A stretch of DNA of 64,000 nt from Sulfopaludibacter sp035606355 (GCA_035606355.1 DATNFO010000044.1:1-64000), one strand, 5' to 3'. Numbered from the stretch's first letter, positions 8,020 to 16,329 are shown. Translations and numbers: made by a program. The notes: generated by a model not told the origin, from the sequence alone.

Positions 8020-9870
8020 CTATTGGCCGAGTTTCTTCTGCAAAGCGGCCATTTCGTCAATGGTGTCCGAACCGGCCACCCTGCGTGCCGCCGTGAGCTG
8101 CTCCAGCGCGCCTGCGCGGTCTCCACTGTCTGCCAGAGCAAGACCGAGGTGCACGTGAAATTGCGCATGATCCGGCGACTGCTTCACCACGACCCGGAAC
8201 ACCTCGACTGCTTCGGCGATTTGCCCCCTGCGGTACAGCACCCAGCCGTACGTGTCACTCGCTTCGGGGAGATTCGGCAGTAGTTTGCGCGCCCGGTCCG
8301 CCAAGGCCAGCGCCTCATCGACATTGCCGTTCTGACGCACGATCTGATAGGCAAGGTTGTTCAAAGCGACGCCGTTATCGGGATTGAGACGCAGCGCCTC
8401 ACGATACAGATCCGCGGCTTCCTTTGCCTGTCCGCTGCTTTCCAAGACCAGCGCCAGGGTGTTCAGAACCACCGGGCTGTCCGGCATCAAAGCCTGTGCC
8501 CGGCGGAGAGCCGTCAGCGCCGGTGCGGTATCTCCCTTCCGCCGGTAAACCTCTCCGAGGCGCAGGTAGAGATCGCCGCGATCCTTGTCTGTAGCCGCAT
8601 CGGGAAGCAGTTGCTGAAACGCGACGATGGCCTGGTCGTACATCCCGCCTCTCACCAGCGAGTTGGCAATTTGCCGCGACACCGCTTGCGCATCCAGCCG
8701 CGGGTTGCGTGCCTGCTCGGCGCGCAGCAACTCAACCGCCTCAGCCCAGCGCCCCTGATCACCATAGACCTCGGCGATGGCGGCGAGACAGCGCACATTG
8801 GCTGGTTCGAGTGCGTAGGCGTCGCGGAAGGCAGCTTCCGCCGCGGCATAATCCTTCTGGCTTAACAACTGCACACCGCGTCGAAAAGCAGCGTCTCCCG
8901 GACCTGCGACCGCCTGGGTGGTTGCGCGGTCCTGCGCCCGCACGAAGCCGCCGGCCATGGGCAGCATGGTCGCGATTCCCACCAGCGCCGCCGCCGCGGC
9001 GCGCATCCACTTCGATGATCGTTCCGGCATGGCAACCGTCATAATGTACTCCATCCTTCTCTCTAAGTTGGTCCCCCCGAATCCCGCGTATCCCGCACCG
9101 GCGAATGCCATCCGGCAGACCTTCGCCAGTCCGGCCGCATACTCCTCCGGCGGCGTGCCGCTCGCCAGCGCTGCTTCATCGCACGCCAGCTCGCGTTCTT
9201 CCATCAGCCGCCGCTCCATCCACCACACCAGCGGATGGAACCAGAATCCGCACACCACGGCGTGCGCTGCCGCTGCCCAAAGATTGTCGCGGCGCCGTAC
9301 GTGACCCAGTTCATGCGCCAGCACTGCGCCGAGCTCCGCCGCATCCAATTCCGCGCTGAGGCCTTCGGGCAGGACGATGCGGCTGCGCCACACGCCCGGC
9401 GAACAGCCACGGGTCGCGATGCGCAGCTCCGGTGTTCGGGCAATAGCAGCCGCGGCGCAGGCGCGCTGCAGAGCCGCAACTTCGTTGGGTGACGCTTCGC
9501 GCACGGCGGGCACATCGCACAACCACCGGCGGGCCCAGATCGCGAAGCACACCAGCGAACCTGTGCCCCAGACGAGCCACCACCACGAAAAGCCGCGTGC
9601 ATCTGGCGGCGCGGCGACCCGCAACAGCGCGGTACTTGGACCGGCGAAGAAATTCAAGGCGCCGAAATCGGGCAGTGTGACTCCATGCGGCAGCAGACGG
9701 TCCGCGATGGCTGCTCCCAGGCGCGAGAGCCACGGGGTCGGCAAGGCGAATCGCAGCAGGCCGGCGAGAATGATGGCGTAGCGCCACGAGGCGCGCTGGC
9801 CGCGGATGGCGCGCGCGGCGGCAAGCGCCCATAGTGCCGTCACTGTCGCCCACACCAGGTGTGCGATCAC
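8020..9870 (-). CDS. M56 (BlaR1/MecR1-type) membrane metallopeptidase fused to C-terminal TPR repeats
   Basis: Encodes 616 residues from a GTG at 9870; the preceding BlaI-type gene's TGA overlaps it as GTGA, so the two are translationally coupled. The N-terminal ~310 residues have several membrane segments around the zinc motif HELGH (186-190) and a downstream ELACDEA (227-233) that supplies the third ligand, as in BlaR1/MecR1 peptidases. Instead of the penicillin-binding sensor domain of classical BlaR1, residues ~325-610 are tandem TPR units (for example AALNNLAYQIVRQNGNVDEAL). The expected role is a signal-activated protease that cleaves or displaces the partner repressor; the TPR domain probably senses a protein or envelope signal. 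The ligand is unknown. Confidence 0.92.
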   Translation of the reverse strand: MIAHLVWATVTALWALAAARAIRGQRASWRYAIILAGLLRFALPTPWLSRLGAAIADRLLPHGVTLPDFGALNFFAGPSTALLRVAAPPDARGFSWWWLVWGTGSLVCFAIWARRWLCDVPAVREASPNEVAALQRACAAAAIARTPELRIATRGCSPGVWRSRIVLPEGLSAELDAAELGAVLAHELGHVRRRDNLWAAAAHAVVCGFWFHPLVWWMERRLMEERELACDEAALASGTPPEEYAAGLAKVCRMAFAGAGYAGFGGTNLERRMEYIMTVAMPERSSKWMRAAAAALVGIATMLPMAGGFVRAQDRATTQAVAGPGDAAFRRGVQLLSQKDYAAAEAAFRDAYALEPANVRCLAAIAEVYGDQGRWAEAVELLRAEQARNPRLDAQAVSRQIANSLVRGGMYDQAIVAFQQLLPDAATDKDRGDLYLRLGEVYRRKGDTAPALTALRRAQALMPDSPVVLNTLALVLESSGQAKEAADLYREALRLNPDNGVALNNLAYQIVRQNGNVDEALALADRARKLLPNLPEASDTYGWVLYRRGQIAEAVEVFRVVVKQSPDHAQFHVHLGLALADSGDRAGALEQLTAARRVAGSDTIDEMAALQKKLGQ

Positions 9871-10244
9871 GACTTCTTCTCCTTGGCCGCGAGGGCCTGC
9901 TCGGCTGCGCGGATATCCTGCAGCGAGAGTTTGCCGCTTTCCACCAGATGTGCCATGACGGGCTCGGCCGAGCCTCCCAGCAAGTCCAGCAGATCGTCAA
10001 TCAGGCCTCGATAGGCGTCTTTCCGCTGCAGGACCGCCTCGAAGACATGCGCGTTGCCGATCTTCTTCACGCGCCGCACGGCCTTCTTCTCTTCCATGCG
10101 GTAGACGATGGTCTGCACCGTGGTGTAGGCTGGGCGGTCCTTTTCGGGAAGGCTCTCCTGCACTTCGCGCACGGAAGACGGGCCGAGCTTCCAGAACTGC
10201 TCGAGCAACTCCAATTCGAAGCGGGTGACCTTGGCTTTTTTCAT
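9867..10244 (-). CDS. BlaI/MecI-family winged-helix repressor
   Basis: Encodes 125 residues from the ATG at 10244 (MKKAKVTRFELELLEQFW). A longer frame to 10340 would run through the promoter and is rejected. The body matches BlaI/MecI/CopY repressors: an N-terminal winged helix (SVREVQESLPEKDRPAYTTVQTIVYRMEEKK) and a C-terminal dimerisation helix region (DAYRGLIDDLLDLLGG). It is expected to bind a dyad in its own promoter and to be inactivated through the coupled M56 peptidase. In this phylum many BlaI-M56 pairs are not linked to beta-lactamases, and none is present here. The divergent coiled-coil gene shares the 84-bp intergenic region and may be a target. Confidence 0.93.
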   Translation of the reverse strand: MKKAKVTRFELELLEQFWKLGPSSVREVQESLPEKDRPAYTTVQTIVYRMEEKKAVRRVKKIGNAHVFEAVLQRKDAYRGLIDDLLDLLGGSAEPVMAHLVESGKLSLQDIRAAEQALAAKEKKS

Positions 10245-10264
10245 TTCTACTAAGTCCGAGGTCC

Positions 10265-10293
10265 ACTCTACTACTAGTTTAGGCGGATTGCAA
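10265..10293 (-). promoter_or_regulatory. Candidate blaI-type promoter with overlapping operator
   Basis: On the minus strand, TTGCAA (10293-10288) and TAGAGT (10270-10265) are spaced by 17 bases, a reasonable sigma-70 promoter about 20 bases before the BlaI-type start. The spacer holds the ACTAGT dyad (in CTAAACTAGTAGTAG), resembling the TACTA/TAGTA half-sites bound by BlaI/MecI proteins. Autorepression is therefore plausible. Confidence 0.4.
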
Positions 10294-10314
10294 GAGCTTT
10301 CGGAGGGAATCACA

Positions 10315-10320
10315 TATAAT
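10315..10320 (+). promoter_or_regulatory. Consensus -10 box for the coiled-coil gene
   Basis: A perfect TATAAT lies eight bases before the ATG at 10329. Transcription would begin near 10327, giving an almost leaderless message; GAGGG at 10321-10325 is too close to be a good ribosome site. It lies in the intergenic region shared with the BlaI-type gene. Confidence 0.4.
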
Positions 10321-10328
10321 GAGGGCAA

Positions 10329-10748
10329 ATGAGTGATCAACCCGTCACACGGGCAGAGCTTTTAGAGGCGCTGACCTCGACAAAGCAGGACATTCTGGAG
10401 GCTTTGGGCCAGACGCTCGGCGAACACAAGCGTGACTTCGGCCAGACACTTGCCGAACACAAGCGTGACTTCGGCCAGACACTTGCCGAACTGAAGCGCG
10501 AGCTCGATCAGACACTTGCGGAACACAAGCGCGAGATTTTGGAAAAGACTCAGGAATTTGTACGCGATGCGCAAACCGAGATCCTGCGCGCGTTTCAACC
10601 GTTTGAGGAATCCTCGAGCATCCGTATGCGGGTGATCGAAGCCAAGTTCTCGAACACGGAAATGGCGTTGAACGAACGCCTTGCCATTGTGGAACGCCGG
10701 CTCAGCGAAATCGAAAAGAAGCTGCTGCGCAACCCCCCGGCTGCCTGA
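10329..10748 (+). CDS. Small coiled-coil protein with four 11-residue repeats, function unknown
   Basis: Encodes 139 residues and no recognised family. Residues 27-70 are four successive 11-residue units of the form [11 protein letters not shown] ([44 protein letters not shown]), encoded by 33-bp direct repeats. An 11-residue period favours a hendecad, right-handed coiled coil. The rest ([35 protein letters not shown]) is also heptad-like and highly charged. There is no signal peptide or membrane segment. It is divergent from the BlaI/M56 pair, which may regulate it. The repeat number could vary between strains because the DNA units are nearly identical. Confidence 0.7.
   Translation: MSDQPVTRAELLEALTSTKQDILEALGQTLGEHKRDFGQTLAEHKRDFGQTLAELKRELDQTLAEHKREILEKTQEFVRDAQTEILRAFQPFEESSSIRMRVIEAKFSNTEMALNERLAIVERRLSEIEKKLLRNPPAA
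10407..10538 (+). repeat. Four tandem 33-bp coding repeats
   Basis: The units begin at 10407, 10440, 10473 and 10506. The first two differ at only a few positions, while the later units diverge more. Together they encode the hendecad region of the coiled-coil protein. Confidence 0.85.
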
Positions 10749-10760
10749 AATCCGGATCAA

Positions 10761-10798
10761 GCGAGCTTCGCTCGCTGCAACAGGAAAGATTCCTGTTG
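10761..10798. repeat. Two adjacent intergenic hairpins
   Basis: GCGAGC-TTC-GCTCGC (10761-10775) is followed at once by CAACAGGAA-AGA-TTCCTGTTG (10778-10798). Both are perfect stems with three-base loops. They lie 12 bases past the coiled-coil stop, with no T-run, so they may be a dispersed palindromic repeat rather than a classical terminator. Confidence 0.6.
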
Positions 10799-10838
10799 CC
10801 ACTTGTGGATTCTCCTTGCGAGGCGAGTGTAGAAGTAT

Positions 10839-10866
10839 TTGACACCTCTATCCTTCGAGTGATAAG
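10839..10866 (+). promoter_or_regulatory. Probable sigma-70 promoter of the nuo operon
   Basis: A perfect TTGACA (10839-10844) is separated by 16 bases from GATAAG (10861-10866). The start point would fall near 10873, which excludes the upstream in-frame ATG at 10871 and supports 10898 as the nuoC start. Confidence 0.55.
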
Positions 10867-10897
10867 TGTTATGTCTTCTAAGAGGAGAAAGTCCCAA

Positions 10898-11536
10898 ATG
10901 GCCGACGAGCAAAAGCCGGCGGGCCCGGAGGCGAATTCACCGCAAGGTGCGACGCCGCCGAAGCCTCCGGCGCCAGTCGCCGCTCCGAAACCGGCCGGGG
11001 CACCTGCCGCCCCCAAGCCGCCCGCGACCATGGCCGCCACGCCCTGGGATAGCGACCTTGCCAGCCAACTCAAGGAACGGTTCGGCGACTCCATCACCGA
11101 AACTTCCACCTATCTGGGCCAGAACTTCGCCGTCGCCAAACCGGGCGCCGCCATTGCCATTCTGGAATTCCTGAAGCTCGAAGCCGATTTCGACTACCTG
11201 GTCGACATTACCGCCGTCGATTGGCCCAAACGCGCCGAACGCTTCGACCTTGTTTACATCCTCTATTCCTTCGCGCGGAATGAACGACTGCGTCTGAAGA
11301 TCAACATCGCGGATGGCTACAGGCCGGAAACCGCCACCACCGTCCACTTGACCGCCAACTGGCTGGAGCGCGAAGTGTTCGATATGTTCGGCATCGAATT
11401 CGCGGGCCATCCCGACCTGCGCCGCATTCTGATGCCGGAAGAGTGGCAGGGCTATCCGCTGCGCAAAGACTACAACATCCTCACGCAAGATGAGCGATGG
11501 GTGCAGGAGAACCTGGGAATCGAGAGCGGCCAGTAA
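10898..11536 (+). CDS. nuoC: NADH-quinone oxidoreductase subunit C
   Basis: Encodes 212 residues starting [15 protein letters not shown] lies about ten bases upstream. The first ~45 residues are an unusual Pro/Ala/Lys-rich, probably disordered extension ([20 protein letters not shown]). The rest is the complex I 30-kDa subunit, with the family signature [20 protein letters not shown] and the downstream [18 protein letters not shown]. NuoC belongs to the peripheral Q-module arm on the cytoplasmic face and packs against NuoD. It is the first gene of the operon here; nuoA and nuoB, which normally precede it, are absent from the window. nuoD starts five bases after its stop. Confidence 0.97.
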   Translation: MADEQKPAGPEANSPQGATPPKPPAPVAAPKPAGAPAAPKPPATMAATPWDSDLASQLKERFGDSITETSTYLGQNFAVAKPGAAIAILEFLKLEADFDYLVDITAVDWPKRAERFDLVYILYSFARNERLRLKINIADGYRPETATTVHLTANWLEREVFDMFGIEFAGHPDLRRILMPEEWQGYPLRKDYNILTQDERWVQENLGIESGQ

Positions 11537-11540
11537 ACCT

Positions 11541-12653
11541 ATGCCGGATACCACCTTTCTAGACTCCACTGAGCTTGTGCTCAACATGGGACCGCAGCAT
11601 CCCTCTACTCACGGGGTGCTGCGCGTCATCCTGAAACTGGACGGCGAAAAGGTCCTCGGCACCGATTGCGTGATCGGCTACCTGCACCGCGGCGTCGAGA
11701 AGATCGGCGAAAACCGCACCTTCGCGCAGTTCAATCCTTACGTCGACCGCATGGATTATGTGGCTGCTATTTCCAACGGCCTGGGCTACTGCCTGGCGGT
11801 GGAAAAGCTGCTGAATGTGGAAGCTCCGTCGCGCGCGCAAACCGTCCGGGTGATTCTCACCGAGTTGAATCGCATCGCCAGCCACCTGCTGTGGCTGGGC
11901 ACGCACGCGCTCGACATAGGGGCCATCACGCCGGTCTTTTATTGCCTTCGGGAACGCGAAGAAGCCCTGAAGATTTTCGAAAATTACTGCGGGGCGCGGC
12001 TCACCACGCATGCCTTCCGCATCGGCGGACTGCAATACGAAACCTACGACGGCTTTGAGAAGGAAGTGCTCGCCTTCTGCGACATGTTCCTGCCGAAGGT
12101 GGACGAGTATGAAGAGCTGCTGACCAATAACCGCATCTGGGTAGGCCGGCTCAAGAACGTCGGCGTCCTGAATGCGGACGAGTGCAAGGAATTCGGAGTC
12201 ACGGGTCCTGTTCTCCGAGCTGCGGGCGTCAAATGGGACCTCCGCAAGGCTCAGCCCTACTCCGGTTACGAGAAGTACGACTTCGACATTCCCACACGGG
12301 AAACCGGGGATACCTACGACCGCTACCTGGTGCGCATGGAAGAGATGCGGCAGAGCGTCCGCATCGTGCGGCAGGCGGTGGGATCGATTCCCGAAGGTCC
12401 GATCATGGGCAAAGTGGGGAAGGTGATCAAGCCGCCGGTCGGGGAAGCGTATGTCTCGATCGAGGCTCCGAAAGGAGAGCTCGGCTACTATATAGTTAGC
12501 GACGGTTCCACGCAACCGTACCGGGTCCGCGTCCGCCCTCCTTCCTTTGTCAACCTGCAAGCGCTCGACCGCATGATCCGCGGAGGACTCGTTGCTGACG
12601 TGGTTGCCATTATAGGAACCCTCGACATCGTTTTGGGTGAGGTGGATCGATGA
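11541..12653 (+). CDS. nuoD: NADH-quinone oxidoreductase subunit D
   Basis: Encodes 370 residues from the ATG at 11541, four bases after the nuoC stop. The N-terminus is the conserved 49-kDa subunit start ([24 protein letters not shown]), and the C-terminus ends in the expected [10 protein letters not shown]. This subunit forms the quinone-binding cavity with NuoB and is descended from the NiFe-hydrogenase large subunit, but here, as in complex I, it carries no NiFe site. The downstream gap to nuoI holds a large inverted repeat, where nuoE/F/G or nuoH are usually found. It is separate from, not fused to, nuoC, unlike Escherichia coli. Confidence 0.97.
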   Translation: MPDTTFLDSTELVLNMGPQHPSTHGVLRVILKLDGEKVLGTDCVIGYLHRGVEKIGENRTFAQFNPYVDRMDYVAAISNGLGYCLAVEKLLNVEAPSRAQTVRVILTELNRIASHLLWLGTHALDIGAITPVFYCLREREEALKIFENYCGARLTTHAFRIGGLQYETYDGFEKEVLAFCDMFLPKVDEYEELLTNNRIWVGRLKNVGVLNADECKEFGVTGPVLRAAGVKWDLRKAQPYSGYEKYDFDIPTRETGDTYDRYLVRMEEMRQSVRIVRQAVGSIPEGPIMGKVGKVIKPPVGEAYVSIEAPKGELGYYIVSDGSTQPYRVRVRPPSFVNLQALDRMIRGGLVADVVAIIGTLDIVLGEVDR

Positions 12654-12687
12654 GAGTTTGTGCGTGGGTAAGGGGATTGCGATCGTC

Positions 12688-12810
12688 GGTAGCGGCATTG
12701 CGATTTCACCACAGAGGCGCAGAGGACGCAGAGAGGGCACAGAGAAAACCTTTTATTCGTTTGCTCTTCTCTGTGTCCTCTGTGCGATCTCTGTGTCTCT
12801 GTGGTGAATC
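12688..12810. repeat. Large inverted repeat between nuoD and nuoI (copy 1)
   Basis: The left part reads GGTAGCGGCATTGCGATT, then CACCACAGAGGCGCAGAGGA and more of the same; the right part is its near reverse complement, ending TCTCTGTGGTGAA. Arms of about 45 bases flank a short AT-rich loop. It closely matches the element at 45591-45718, including the flanking GGTAG-GGCAT-GC segment, so it is a dispersed element rather than a local hairpin. No coding capacity. Confidence 0.85.
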
Positions 12811-12846
12811 AGCGCTGCCCCAGGCTTCACGTGCATTGGAGGTCCC

Positions 12847-13302
12847 ATGCCTGGTCTATTGAAGAAGATTTTTCTTGTCGATCTCTTCCAGGGTCTCTGG
12901 GTGACCTTCCGGAACCAGAACCCCAAGTACATTTACACCGAGCAGTACCCGGCTGAGCGGCCCAAAGTCGGCGAGCGGTATCGCGGCGCTCCGCGGCTTA
13001 ATGTCAATCCGGAGAATGGCGAGACGCTCTGCATTTCCTGCAACCTTTGCGCCCTGGCGTGTCCGGAGAACCTCATCGTCGTGACCAGCGAACGCAACGA
13101 AGCTACCAAGCGCAAAGACCTCACCTTTTTCACGTACGATACGTCGCGCTGCATGTTCTGCGGACTCTGCGAAGACGCCTGCCCGGTAGACGCCCTGGAA
13201 CTCACGCAGGATTTTGAGCTCGCCACCTACACGCGGGACGGCCAGATCTGGGACCGCCAGGCATTGGAGGAGGGTCCCCGGCCCACTCAATACAAATGCT
13301 GA
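12847..13302 (+). CDS. nuoI: NADH-quinone oxidoreductase subunit I, 2x[4Fe-4S] ferredoxin-like
   Basis: Encodes 151 residues (MPGLLKKIFLVDLFQGLWVT). Two CxxCxxCxxxCP motifs bind the N6a and N6b clusters: C62, C65, C68, C72 and C102, C105, C108, C112. An amphipathic N-terminal helix anchors it at the membrane side of the peripheral arm. It relays electrons towards NuoB and the quinone site. GGAGG lies seven bases before the ATG at 12847. It follows the 193-bp repeat-bearing gap after nuoD and overlaps nuoJ by seven bases, suggesting translational coupling from here onwards. Confidence 0.97.
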   Translation: MPGLLKKIFLVDLFQGLWVTFRNQNPKYIYTEQYPAERPKVGERYRGAPRLNVNPENGETLCISCNLCALACPENLIVVTSERNEATKRKDLTFFTYDTSRCMFCGLCEDACPVDALELTQDFELATYTRDGQIWDRQALEEGPRPTQYKC

Positions 13303-13808
13303 TCGACACCATCTTCTTTTACTGTTTCGCGGCTATGGTGCTGCTGGGCGGAATTTTTACCATCACCCGCCGCAACGCCGTGCACAGCGCGATCGCGCTG
13401 ATTGTGTCGCTGCTCGGCGTGGCCGGGCTCTACCTTCTACAGCAGGCCGAATTCCTCTTCGCCGTGCAGATTGTGCTCTACGTCGGCGGCATTATGGTGC
13501 TGTTCCTGTTCGTGATCATGCTCGTGAATCTGGACCTGGCGGCCAAAGAGCGCCAGTTCAGCCGGGGATGGGCCATCGCGGGAGTGGCGGTGCTCGCCGT
13601 CGCCGCCGAGTTTGGCTACTTCCTATATAAGGGCGCCGGGGAGTTCCACATTGCGGAAGCGGCGCCCGCGCCAGTCCCATCGCTGGGCAATACCGAAATG
13701 ATCGCCGATTCGCTGTTCCAGCAGTATCTGCTGCCGTTCGAGATTGCCTCAATCCTGCTGCTGGTTGCGGTGGTCGGCTCGGTGGTCATGGCCAAAAAGA
13801 GGATCTGA
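13296..13808 (+). CDS. nuoJ: NADH-quinone oxidoreductase subunit J
   Basis: Encodes 170 residues with five membrane segments (IFFYCFAAMVLLGGIF, SAIALIVSLLGVAGLYLL, FLFAVQIVLYVGGIMVLFL, and others). The segment QIVLYVGGIMVLFLFVIML is the best-conserved part of NuoJ and contains the pi-bulge region linked to proton pumping. It overlaps the nuoI 3' end by seven bases. The subunit sits in the membrane arm between NuoH/NuoA and NuoK. The middle insertion (KGAGEFHIAEAAPAPVPSLG) is a periplasmic-type loop. Confidence 0.95.
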   Translation: MLIDTIFFYCFAAMVLLGGIFTITRRNAVHSAIALIVSLLGVAGLYLLQQAEFLFAVQIVLYVGGIMVLFLFVIMLVNLDLAAKERQFSRGWAIAGVAVLAVAAEFGYFLYKGAGEFHIAEAAPAPVPSLGNTEMIADSLFQQYLLPFEIASILLLVAVVGSVVMAKKRI

Positions 13809-13811
13809 CCC

Positions 13812-14120
13812 ATGCACCCGATCGGAACCGTTCATTATCTTGCCCTGAGCACAGCCCTGCTGCTCATAGGCACCGTAGGCGTGCTCACCCGGCGCAACAT
13901 CGTCATTATTCTGATGTCCATCGAGCTGATTTTGAATGCCGTGAACATCAACCTCATCGCCTTCGGCCACGCCCTGCACGATGTGAGCGGGCAGATCTTC
14001 GCCATCTTCGTGATTACCGACGCAGTGGCGGAAGCGGCTGTTGGCCTGGGCATCCTCATCGCGCTCTTCCGCAACAAGGAAACCGTTCAGGCCGATGAGA
14101 TCGATCTACTGAAATGGTGA
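13812..14120 (+). CDS. nuoK: NADH-quinone oxidoreductase subunit K
   Basis: Encodes 102 residues, the standard length, with three membrane helices. It has the MrpC-like NuoK signature, [20 protein letters not shown]. The buried glutamate in MSIELIL corresponds to the conserved proton-path glutamate. A second conserved region is [20 protein letters not shown]. The gene starts three bases after nuoJ and is followed seven bases later by nuoL. Confidence 0.97.
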   Translation: MHPIGTVHYLALSTALLLIGTVGVLTRRNIVIILMSIELILNAVNINLIAFGHALHDVSGQIFAIFVITDAVAEAAVGLGILIALFRNKETVQADEIDLLKW

Positions 14121-14127
14121 AGCGGCC

Positions 14128-16326
14128 GTGACTTTTCTCGACAAAATCTGGCTCATTCCGCTGTTCCCCCTCTTCGGAGCGCTGTGCATGCTGCTGTTCG
14201 GCAAGCGCCTCGACCCGCAACCCGCGTCGGCGGTTGGCGTCGCTCCCGGCGTGGAGCCAGTTTATGAGCACGGCCACGGGGAGCATGCGCATTCGCACGG
14301 GTCGCACGGGCACGATGCTCATGCAGGCCACGGGCATCACCACGATGGTCCGCTGAAGTTCCTGATTAAACTGTTCTGCCCCGGCATGGTGCTGCTGAGT
14401 TTTATTTTCTCGGCGGGCGCCGTTTGGGAACTCTCGCAGCTTCCGAATCGCGTCCACCAGGTGGTGAACTTCACCTGGATCGCGGGGCTGCCGTTTCACA
14501 CCGCCAGCGGCCACCTTGCGACGTTCACGGTGGATTGGGGCTTCATGCTGGACCCGCTGAGCAGCGTCATGATTCTGGTGGTTACAGGGATCGGTTTTCT
14601 GATCCACGTATACTCCACCGGGTACATGGCGCACGATAACGGGTTCTACCGCTTCTTCGGCTACCTGAACCTGTTCGTCTTTTTCATGCTGATGCTGGTG
14701 CTGGCCAACAACTACGCGCTGCTGTTCGTGGGGTGGGAAGGCGTAGGGTTGTGCAGCTACCTGCTGATCGGCTTCTATTTCCACAAGAAATCGGCGGGGG
14801 ATGCGGGCAAGAAGGCTTTCATCGTCAATCGCGTCGGCGATGCCGGTTTCATTCTGGGAATGCTGCTGATGCTGAGTGTGCTCGGCACGGTGAAATTCAG
14901 CGAAGTGAATGCGATTCTGCGCAGCGGGCAATTCCCGGTGGAAACCGCGGGATTCGGCGTGCTCAGCGTGATGGCGCTGCTGCTCTTCATCGGGGCGACC
15001 GGCAAATCGGCTCAGTTCCCGCTGTACGTATGGCTCCCCGACGCCATGGAAGGTCCGACGCCGGTCTCCGCTCTGATCCACGCCGCGACCATGGTCACAG
15101 CCGGCGTCTACATGGTGGCGCGATCGTCGGCGCTCTTCACGCTGACGCCGAGCACCTCGACGGTGGTTGCTGCGGTTGGCGCGTTCACGGCGATTCTGGC
15201 CGCCACAATCGCGCTCGTGCAGAACGATATCAAGCGCGTTCTGGCTTACTCGACGGTCAGCCAGCTTGGCTATATGTTCCTGGCGCTCGGGGTCGGCGCG
15301 TACTGGGTGGCTGTCTTCCATCTGTTCACGCACGCATTTTTCAAAGCGCTGCTCTTCCTCGGCTCCGGCTCAGTGATCCACGCGATGGGTGGAGAACAGG
15401 ACATGCGCTACATGGGCGCACTGAAGAAGAAGATTCCGATCACGCACTGGACCATGTGGGTGGGGTCGGTGGCGATCGCAGGCATCCCCGGTCTCGCCGG
15501 CTTTTTCTCGAAAGACGAGATTCTGTGGCAAGCCTATAGTTCGCCGCAGGGCTCTACGATCCTGTGGTTCGTCGGGCTGGCTACCGCGGCGATGACCGCC
15601 TTCTACATGTGGCGGCTGATGAACATGACCTTCTACGGGAAGAGCCGCGTGTCGCCCGAAGTGGAATCGCACATCCACGAATCGCCCGCTGCCATGACGG
15701 TTCCGCTGGTGCTGCTGGCCGCAGGCAGCGTGCTCGCCGGTTGGCTCGGCACTCCCAAGGCCTGGACCATCTTTACCGACGCGTGGCGCGGTTTCCCGAA
15801 CTGGCTGGCTCCGGCATTCGCATCGGCGGCGGCGGAAGCAGCCAAAGAGGGCGAAGCCTCCGCCTCCACGGAATGGATCCTGATGGGCCTTTCGGTGGCG
15901 ATCGCGGTCATCGGCATCTCGCTGGCGCGGTATTTCTACTGCGTGAAGACCGAGCTTCCGGACCGCATACACGCCAAATGCAAGCCGCTTTACACGCTGC
16001 TGTACAACAAATGGTACGTCGACGAGCTGTACGATTTTCTGTTCGTCAACGGCCTCTGCAAGGGCGGCGGCACGGTGCTCGGGGAGTTCGACCGCAAGGT
16101 GGTGGATGGCGGCGTGAACGGCGCGGGCTGGCTGACGCGCGCTACCAGTCGTCTATCGATGTGGTGGGACACCTGGATCATCGATGGAGCCGTCAGATTG
16201 GGTTCGTTCCTGGTAAAAATGCTCTCTTATCCAGTGTGCATCCTGCAAACCGGACGCGTGCAGGCTTACGCTTTCTGCATCGTCGTCGGGGCGATCGCAT
16301 TCCTCGGGTATTACATCGCGCGGTAA
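14128..16326 (+). CDS. nuoL: NADH-quinone oxidoreductase subunit L with a histidine-rich insertion
   Basis: Encodes 732 residues from a GTG at 14128. It is an antiporter-like proton-pumping subunit with about 16 membrane helices and family motifs (VGWEGVGLCSYLLIGFY, AMEGPTPVSALIHAATMVTAGVY, KRVLAYSTVSQLGYM). The C-terminal part is the lateral helix and last membrane segment. Between the first and second membrane helices lies a segment with 12 histidines between residues 48 and 72 (for example HAHSHGSHGHDAHAGHGHHH). This is not a usual feature of NuoL and resembles metal-binding loops of zinc transporters. The gene is followed three bases later by nuoM. Confidence 0.96.
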   Translation: MTFLDKIWLIPLFPLFGALCMLLFGKRLDPQPASAVGVAPGVEPVYEHGHGEHAHSHGSHGHDAHAGHGHHHDGPLKFLIKLFCPGMVLLSFIFSAGAVWELSQLPNRVHQVVNFTWIAGLPFHTASGHLATFTVDWGFMLDPLSSVMILVVTGIGFLIHVYSTGYMAHDNGFYRFFGYLNLFVFFMLMLVLANNYALLFVGWEGVGLCSYLLIGFYFHKKSAGDAGKKAFIVNRVGDAGFILGMLLMLSVLGTVKFSEVNAILRSGQFPVETAGFGVLSVMALLLFIGATGKSAQFPLYVWLPDAMEGPTPVSALIHAATMVTAGVYMVARSSALFTLTPSTSTVVAAVGAFTAILAATIALVQNDIKRVLAYSTVSQLGYMFLALGVGAYWVAVFHLFTHAFFKALLFLGSGSVIHAMGGEQDMRYMGALKKKIPITHWTMWVGSVAIAGIPGLAGFFSKDEILWQAYSSPQGSTILWFVGLATAAMTAFYMWRLMNMTFYGKSRVSPEVESHIHESPAAMTVPLVLLAAGSVLAGWLGTPKAWTIFTDAWRGFPNWLAPAFASAAAEAAKEGEASASTEWILMGLSVAIAVIGISLARYFYCVKTELPDRIHAKCKPLYTLLYNKWYVDELYDFLFVNGLCKGGGTVLGEFDRKVVDGGVNGAGWLTRATSRLSMWWDTWIIDGAVRLGSFLVKMLSYPVCILQTGRVQAYAFCIVVGAIAFLGYYIAR
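14269..14343 (+). other. Histidine-rich insertion in NuoL (residues 48-72)
   Basis: Twelve histidines in 25 residues, with Gly, Ala, Ser, Asp and Glu as the only other residue types. The segment is flanked by ordinary NuoL sequence. It falls in the loop after the first membrane helix. It could bind Zn, Ni or Co ions, or be a tolerated low-complexity expansion of CAC/CAT codons. Confidence 0.85.
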
Positions 16327-16329
16327 CTT

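Noticed and set aside
12650..12862. Short ORF (70 codons) between nuoD and nuoI
   Set aside because: It lies on the inverted repeat and encodes repeat-derived residues (RGAEDAERAQR). It is not a protein gene.
14056..15333. Long open frame on the minus strand opposite nuoL
   Set aside because: It is an antisense shadow of a certain gene: composition is dominated by Arg, His and Gln with no domain, and the strand opposite carries full NuoL conservation.
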